A stretch of DNA of 64,000 nucleotides from assembly GCA_964600785.1 (NCBI GenBank), contig CAZRKH010000010.1:31296-95295 (forward strand), in the 5' to 3' direction. Numbering within the stretch: position 1 is the stretch's first letter; each line of letters starts with the position of its first letter. The position numbers were made by a program, and so were the translations under genes. Under the pieces are notes generated by a model. The model was not told where the DNA came from. It was given only the letters and a program-made list of their open reading frames with translations, and did no database searches. Shown one piece after another: positions 60,301-64,000 of this stretch. Source of the DNA: M30B53 sp964600785 (GTDB lineage: Bacteria; Planctomycetota; Planctomycetia; Pirellulales; UBA1268).

Positions 60301-60838
60301 ATTGCCCGTAGTTGTGGAGGCCCCAGGTGCGATACATCAAGGGATCATTGGTCGTGAAGGAGGGTGCGATCACGATGTCGGGCTCGACTGAGAACATCGA
60401 GGCGTGGCCTCCGGCCCAGTCGAGCACTGCCTCGCGTCCGACGCCCGGGGTCTCGAGGGAGAAGAAGCCACTGCCCAGGCTGCTCACCTGCCACGAGTCA
60501 TCGAAGTCGCCAAACAGCCCGTCGAGGTTGCCGCCACCCCCGGCATGCCCTGCGAAGGCGGCGTCGGCAGCGGCGTCGAGCGTGTGCACGACCCAGCGAT
60601 CGACCTGGGCGGCGACCTCCTGGCCGTCCCACTCCAGGGTGTCGAGGGACATGCCCGAAAGCGACTCGAGCGCCGAGATGCCAACGGTATTGATCGAGAG
60701 AGCCAGCCTGGGCTCGAGTGCTTCCGCCGCATGCAGGCGGGCCCGGCGGCCGGCCGCCTGGCGGCGGGCCGCGCGAAAGCGGCGGGCAATGCGGGCGGTG
60801 GGATGGCCAAAGCGGCGCGTGCGCAAGTTGATGTGCAT
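57395..60838 (-). CDS. Very large secreted subtilisin-like serine protease with three tandem C-terminal modules
   Basis: 1147 residues. The Arg-rich N-terminus (1-38) lacks a hydrophobic core and ends in 'ALEPRLALS', the LEPR motif common on giant planctomycete extracellular proteins. The peptidase S8 domain (about 195-460) has the full triad: D209 in 'VVVGVIDTGIDY', H264 in 'GHGTHVAG', S430 in 'SGTSMAAPHV', and oxyanion Asn in 'TNNSWGGGG'. After a cadherin/Ig-like domain (about 490-585) come three near-identical modules at about 588-765, 770-945 and 947-1120, each with 'MYLGAI(I/L/V)G' and 'TIWRN(L/V)G', resembling a concanavalin-like fold. No sorting signal is seen at the C-terminus. It is embedded in the glycan locus. 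Confidence 0.93.
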   Translation of the reverse strand: MHINLRTRRFGHPTARIARRFRAARRQAAGRRARLHAAEALEPRLALSINTVGISALESLSGMSLDTLEWDGQEVAAQVDRWVVHTLDAAADAAFAGHAGGGGNLDGLFGDFDDSWQVSSLGSGFFSLETPGVGREAVLDWAGGHASMFSVEPDIVIAPSFTTNDPLMYRTWGLHNYGQSGGTIDADIDAPEAWNTTTGSSSVVVGVIDTGIDYTHVDLVDNIWTNPGEIPGNGIDDDGNGYVDDYYGWDFYNNDSDPFDGHGHGTHVAGTIGATGNNGTGVAGVNHDVSLMALKFLSDNGWGSTSGAISAINYATMMKNLYGVNIVATNNSWGGGGYSSLLRAAIELSGDSDITFVAAAGNNGTNNDLTARYPTNYDLPNVISVAATDRNDNLASFSNYGATTVDLAAPGVSVYSTVTGNSYAYYSGTSMAAPHVTGVVALLHAANPGMIVADVRSAILGSVDSVAGLAGKTATGGRLNAAAALSMIDNAAPSLDPIDDLSIGHDATTEVILSATDPDGDVVSFTATLLGASQAATLSVAGNTLTVDPAAGFAGNFTVRVTASDGTNTSSPEEFVVTVAGTDASLPFADDFARADGTGIGANWSETAGDFVLVSSAAVSAASQASVALVNGVSSADVSVTAEVDVAAGISVGLAARATGAGDSSMYLGAIIGSGPNAVGTIWRNLGDGWTLLSLAQAGGSAGTLEFTVVGSSLSLSLDERVITAVTDTMITAAGSVGLRFWGAGSLAESFAASEIAAPEPEPASLPFAENFSMGDGTFVPGTFTESAGDFRIASGRAVSNARHASVMTLNGVAATDVTVSARVDVAGGVSAGLAARASGNGDADMYLGAILGSGSNAVATIWRNVGGQWTLLSITAAGKSAGLMEFTVEGSSLSLSLDGKLLTTTTDSAITGPGTVGLRYWGIGSTADDFTANELTPVTPEPASLPFADDFESTSGGSLPATFGITAGGFRTSGGRVISEGSKASVATLNDAAAADVRLTATVDVAQGISAGLAARHSGDGDSDMYLGAIVGRGANAVGTIWRNVGGQWTLLASGAAGGSAGLLEFTVVGSSLSLSFNGSVVATASDTAITGAGGVGLRQWGAGVAVDDFAAEEVSDPAMARMLAFAAIEAESSIPLRGTAHTLRR

Positions 60839-61202
60839 GATGGGACTCCTTCCCGACCGACCCGCACGCGATGCCTTGCCCGAAATCGCGTGCGACTGTT
60901 CCCCGGTCGCGTCAGGCGGGCCGTCGAGGAACCCCGGTGGCGAGTTCCGCCTGACGGATGAACCCTAGGCCGGTGTCTCACGTAGAACCCTTCTGGGTTC
61001 GGCTTTGAGTGCCGTAAGCCCACGTTTCAGCGTAAAAAGACGATATTTAGCGGCCGGCTGATATGGTGGACACTTGGGAGACACTTCTGCAATGAGACCC
61101 AGAGAAGCCCAGCCCAGCCGGTGGCGGGCGTGTTCCACAGCCTACGTGGAGAGTCTCGGCTGCCGGGAGAGTGCCTGTCTGCCAGACGTCTGAGAGTCTG
61201 GC
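60839..61202. other. Intergenic region upstream of the protease gene
   Basis: 364 bases, A/T-richer at 61000-61120. Short inverted repeats: GAACCC/GGGTTC (60985-61000) in the protease 5' region and GCCAGAC/GTCTGGC (61181-61202) directly after the sulfotransferase stop, a possible weak terminator. Nothing else recognised, and no coding frame looks credible. Confidence 0.5.
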
Positions 61203-62012
61203 TCAGGCCGCGGCGGTCGCGTCGGTGAGGGATGCGGCGGCGGCCGTAACCGCCTTGTGCAGGGCGTGGTCGAGGCGAGTGCGATTTTCGATTTCCCGCC
61301 GCTGCTGCGGTGAGATTCTCTCGACACGCAGGGTCTTCTCATCGCGCGGGGCGACATTCAGCCGGGTCGATGCTGTCGCAACCGAGACGATCCCTAGCTG
61401 CCCGAGGACAGCGTTGATCGCGGCATCGATCTGCTCGCAGCCCACCGCCACCACGTGATCGTCGTTGAGCCGCTCGAGGCCCCGCGCGAGCAGGGCCGGA
61501 TCGTGGCGGTCGTCCTCGGGCGAACCGTAGAGGCACCAGAAATCCTCGCCGGTGCCCGTGGCAGTCCAGTTGACGCCGTCGATTCGCGCGGCCGCCTCCC
61601 GCAGCCGGGCCGCAGAGATGCTACGGCCCACCGAAAAGGTCTGCATGTTCGTGGAGATCCGGGCGAGCACCGGATCCGCGAGGAAATCGTCGAGCGACTC
61701 CAGCGGCCGAGTGCGATGTCTCAAGGCGACATGGTCGAGCCCAAGTCGTCGCAGGTGGTTGAACATCGAGACGACGTGAGCCACCGGCTCCCGCACCGTG
61801 GTGACCACTCGCAGCGGCTGCGGAAGCAGTTGGACCACGTCGTAGGGATAGTGGCCGGCGAAGAGACGGAAGCGGTGAGTTCCCTCGAGGAGTGCCCGCG
61901 AGATGCCGTGATGGGGATAGCTCTGATCCTGGCCGATCGCGCCGGCGAGGATCGTGCCCAGCGAGGTGCCGCCGGTCTTGCCGACGTGATGGAAGTAGAT
62001 CGAGTGCCGCAT
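61203..62012 (-). CDS. Sulfotransferase-family protein
   Basis: 269 residues from ATG 62012, with AGGTAGGA just upstream. The PAPS 5'-phosphosulfate loop is 'IYFHHVGKTGGTSL' (K-T-G-G-T-S), and the 3'-phosphate region is 'VVTTVREPVAHVVSMFNHL' (R and S). These are the hallmarks of carbohydrate sulfotransferases of the Sulfotransfer_2/3 type. It would transfer sulfate from PAPS to a hydroxyl of a glycan. Position in the polysaccharide locus points to a sulfated surface glycan. Divergent from the second GT4 gene with 202 bases between; transcribed towards the protease. Confidence 0.85.
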   Translation of the reverse strand: MRHSIYFHHVGKTGGTSLGTILAGAIGQDQSYPHHGISRALLEGTHRFRLFAGHYPYDVVQLLPQPLRVVTTVREPVAHVVSMFNHLRRLGLDHVALRHRTRPLESLDDFLADPVLARISTNMQTFSVGRSISAARLREAAARIDGVNWTATGTGEDFWCLYGSPEDDRHDPALLARGLERLNDDHVVAVGCEQIDAAINAVLGQLGIVSVATASTRLNVAPRDEKTLRVERISPQQRREIENRTRLDHALHKAVTAAAASLTDATAAA

Positions 62013-62214
62013 TAAGGCGGTCCTACCTGGCTGCATGCAGTGGTGCAAGGCGGCTCGCCGCCGGTGATGACGGCTACGGCTTCCGAAGCCTGCTTCCTTT
62101 CCTGGATTGCCCCGCTTGCCGGGCCGGCTTCGGCTGATGGTTCAGGCCGCACGATGCCGACAACCACTCTTGTCGGCAGCACCGGCCGGCCAGGCTTGAG
62201 GCGAAGGGATTCCC

Positions 62215-63474
62215 ATGGCTCGTGCATCGACCGCAGCGATTCAAACGGCCGGCGGCGTGGCTGACCGCCCGCGGCTGCGAGTGGTGCGAGGCGGCGAGGA
62301 ATCCGCGATCAAGAGGGTGGTCGTCGACCTGGAAAAGCTGCGGCATCCCAACTGCGGTCTCGGCCGTTTCAGCCGACACCTCGCTGAATCGCTCGAACGG
62401 GCTGCCGGCGACACGGGAATCGAACTGGTGCCCTTCCTGCACGCTGCTGCCCCCTGGTCGCCACCGGCGTCCCGCTCGCTGCCCGCGGCGTTCTGGCGGA
62501 AGGAATCCTGCCTGCGGTGGCTGCGGCCCCTGGTGAGGCCGCTGTTGGGCCACCGGACGACCGACCTCTGGCACGTGACGCACCAGCAGGCGAAATACCT
62601 GCCGCTCGACTGCCGGGTGCCGGTCTTGCTGACGATCCATGACCTCAACTTTCTCCACGACCCCGACGCGAGCCCTCGTCGGATCGACCGCAAGCTCGCG
62701 GCGATCCAGCAACTCGTGACTCGATCCGAGGCGATTGTCACCGACTCCCGCTACGTGGCCGAGGAGGTTCGGCTGCATTTGGATCTTGGTGACCGGCCGC
62801 TGCATGTGGTGCCGTTGGGCCTCGAGGCTCCGGCGGTCCCTGCAGCGAGTCGTCCGGACTTCCTGCCGCCGGGGCGGTTTCTGTTCTCGGTAGGCAACTG
62901 CCTGCCCCACAAGAATTTCCACGTGCTGCTCGAACTGCTGGCACACCTCGACGATTTCCGGCTGGTGATCGCCGGCAAGAAGACCACGCCTTACGGCCGG
63001 TTTCTCGCCAGTGAGATCGTTCGGCTCGGGATCGGCGAACGGGTGGTGATGCCGGGTGAAGTCGATGACGCGACGCGGCAGTGGCTTTACGAACACTGTG
63101 AGGGTTTTCTGTTCCCATCGTTTGCCGAGGGCTTCGGCTTTCCGGTGCTCGAGGCGATGCAGGCGGGCCGTCCGGTCTTCTCGTCGCGATGCACCAGCCT
63201 CCCGGAGGTGATCGGCAACCACGGCTTCTACTTCGAATCCTTTTCCGCCGAGTCGATGGCGGAGGTCGTGCGGGCCGGGCTGCGACAGATCTCCGATGAC
63301 CCCGGGCTGGTCGATTCGGCTCGCAGGCATGCCGCTTCATTCTCCTGGCAGCGGACGGCAGCGGATTATCTGCGGATCTACCGCGAACTGCTTGACGCGA
63401 CCGGCCCCGCCGTGGTCGAACACTGCCGGCGGGAGGCGTTTCCGTCGGGGTCCGACCGAAGTCGGGCGGCCTGA
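62215..63474 (+). CDS. Glycosyltransferase, GT4 family, copy B (paralog of 46294)
   Basis: 419 residues. Nearly the same architecture and many identical stretches as the gene at 46294: 'VVVDLEKLRHPNCGLGRFS', 'VLLTIHDLNFLHDPD', 'IVTDSRYVAEEV', 'PHKNFHVLLELL', 'LVIAGKKTTPYGRFL', 'RQWLYEHCEGFLFPSFAEGFGFPVLEAMQAG' (in part; E-x7-E 'EGFGFPVLE') and 'SLPEVIGNHGFYFE'. The N-terminal 30 residues and the C-terminal 30 residues differ from copy A. Both probably recognise the same donor sugar at different steps. Followed by a repeat and the epimerase gene. Confidence 0.9.
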   Translation: MARASTAAIQTAGGVADRPRLRVVRGGEESAIKRVVVDLEKLRHPNCGLGRFSRHLAESLERAAGDTGIELVPFLHAAAPWSPPASRSLPAAFWRKESCLRWLRPLVRPLLGHRTTDLWHVTHQQAKYLPLDCRVPVLLTIHDLNFLHDPDASPRRIDRKLAAIQQLVTRSEAIVTDSRYVAEEVRLHLDLGDRPLHVVPLGLEAPAVPAASRPDFLPPGRFLFSVGNCLPHKNFHVLLELLAHLDDFRLVIAGKKTTPYGRFLASEIVRLGIGERVVMPGEVDDATRQWLYEHCEGFLFPSFAEGFGFPVLEAMQAGRPVFSSRCTSLPEVIGNHGFYFESFSAESMAEVVRAGLRQISDDPGLVDSARRHAASFSWQRTAADYLRIYRELLDATGPAVVEHCRREAFPSGSDRSRAA

Positions 63475-63540
63475 AAAGGCGTCGAGAGCGGGCCGAAAGC
63501 GGGTCGGTCGAGTTCGCCATCTTCCGGTTGCCATGCCGGC

Positions 63541-63575
63541 GTGTCGTGCGTGTCGTGCGTGTCAAGCGTGTCATG
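63541..63575 (+). repeat. 9-base tandem repeat running into a start codon
   Basis: GTGTCGTGC twice (63541, 63550), then GTGTCAAGC (63559) and GTGTCATG (63568), the last containing the ATG of the epimerase gene. Four units; there is no purine-rich ribosome-binding site in the immediate upstream sequence. Confidence 0.75.
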
Positions 63576-64000
63576 AAAGTACTCGTTACCGGAGCGGCCG
63601 GCTTCATCGGCAGCCATGTCGTCGATCGGCTGCTTGCCGCGGGACATGCGGTGGCCGTGCTCGATGACCTCTCCACAGGCTCGCGGGACAACCTGCCGCC
63701 CGGGGTGCCGCTGCATCTGGCGACCATCGTCGATACCGCGGCGGTCGCGGAGGTCTTCGCGGCGGAGCGGCCCGATGCGGTCTGCCACCAGGCGGCACAG
63801 ATGTCGGTCAGCCGCTCGGTTCGCGAGCCGCTCTTCGACGCGCAGGTCAACTGCCTCGGTCTGCTCAACGTGCTCGACGCGGCGGTCGCCACCGGCTGCG
63901 AACGATTCGTGTTCGCCTCCAGTGGCGGGGTGCTCTACGGGGAGGCGGTCGAGCCTGCCGCCGAGAGCCACCCGGCCGATCCGGTGAGCCCCTACGGGAT
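63573..64000 (+). CDS. NAD-dependent sugar epimerase/dehydratase (C-terminus outside window)
   Basis: 142 codons visible. Extended SDR: 'MKVLVTGAAGFIGSHVVDRL' with the NAD loop G-A-A-G-F-I-G, 'VAVLDDLSTGSRDNLP' (acidic beta 2 end, NAD preference), 'DAVCHQAAQMSVSRSV', 'ERFVFASSGGVLYGE' (catalytic Ser region). The Y-x3-K motif should begin at 'VSPYG', where the window ends. The Q-A-A-Q-M-S-V pattern is close to UDP-glucose 4-epimerases (GalE). It is the last visible gene of the polysaccharide locus, 98 bases after copy B of the GT4 genes. Confidence 0.88.
   Translation, partial: MKVLVTGAAGFIGSHVVDRLLAAGHAVAVLDDLSTGSRDNLPPGVPLHLATIVDTAAVAEVFAAERPDAVCHQAAQMSVSRSVREPLFDAQVNCLGLLNVLDAAVATGCERFVFASSGGVLYGEAVEPAAESHPADPVSPYG

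Noticed and set aside
1..64000. Prophage, integron or insertion sequence
   Set aside because: No transposase, integrase, terminase or capsid-like reading frame was seen on either strand.
1..64000. tRNA or rRNA genes
   Set aside because: No cloverleaf or conserved rRNA stretch was recognised in the intergenic regions; a covariance-model search would settle it.

Overview
The window reads as a high-GC planctomycete chromosome segment, most like the Pirellulales, though no rRNA or other phylogenetic marker gene is present and the assignment is inference. The signs are a prepilin-type protein with a C-terminal H-x9-DG-like motif, PEP-CTERM-like surface proteins, an Arg-rich N-terminus with a LEPR motif on a very large secreted protease, a lysine-rich sigma factor, an AsmA-like giant protein, lipid A genes (a Gram-negative envelope) and a uronate/fucose-type catabolic operon. 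No rRNA, tRNA, CRISPR array, prophage or insertion sequence was seen. Almost all sequence is coding, with many genes overlapping by 1-71 bases.

Layout. 1-4.15 kb: truncated MscS channel, a Tat-exported TIM-barrel protein, exonuclease VII (xseB, xseA). 4.4-7.4 kb: a tandem hairpin repeat, then a prepilin-like protein and two PEP-CTERM-like proteins, closed by a strong terminator. 7.6-13.4 kb: unusual sigma-70 factor, SDR, VOC protein, membrane protein, lpxD-lpxI and a methyltransferase. 13.7-18.4 kb: sigma-54 activator, outer-membrane barrel, birA, rlmM and a 25-residue lysine peptide. 18.9-26.9 kb: inositol-phosphate synthase, aspartate aminotransferase, then a six-gene minus-strand sugar-acid operon (tagaturonate-epimerase-like, TIM-barrel isomerase, FucU, aldo/keto reductase, fuconolactonase-type amidohydrolase, zinc dehydrogenase). 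27-36.5 kb: mobA, AsmA-like protein, flavin monooxygenase, bioF, EVE protein, porin. 36.5-44.1 kb: lutCB, a membrane-anchored PilB/GspE-type ATPase, a CvpA-like protein, lutA, sucDC. 44.3-64 kb: a Baeyer-Villiger-type monooxygenase, then a polysaccharide locus.

The polysaccharide locus (46.3-64 kb) holds two near-identical glycosyltransferases at its flanks (46.3 and 62.2 kb), GDP-mannose dehydratase, two methyltransferases, three tandem 'GIQR' glycosyltransferases, a methyltransferase-GT2 fusion, a subtilisin-like protease with a triplicated C-terminal module, a sulfotransferase and a truncated sugar epimerase. Together these would make and decorate (methylate, sulfate) a deoxyhexose-containing surface glycan. 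From about 48.7 to 57.4 kb the codons are visibly richer in A/T than in the neighbours, suggesting a cassette of different origin.

The most notable non-gene signals are three tandem 28-base hairpin units (4418-4500), a 33-base repeat present twice (2201 and 36501) whose second copy is half of a 17-bp palindrome that encodes the end of LutC, an 11-bp hairpin placed at the probable transcription start of a surface-protein gene (6301), and a 9-base tandem repeat running into the start codon of the last gene (63541).
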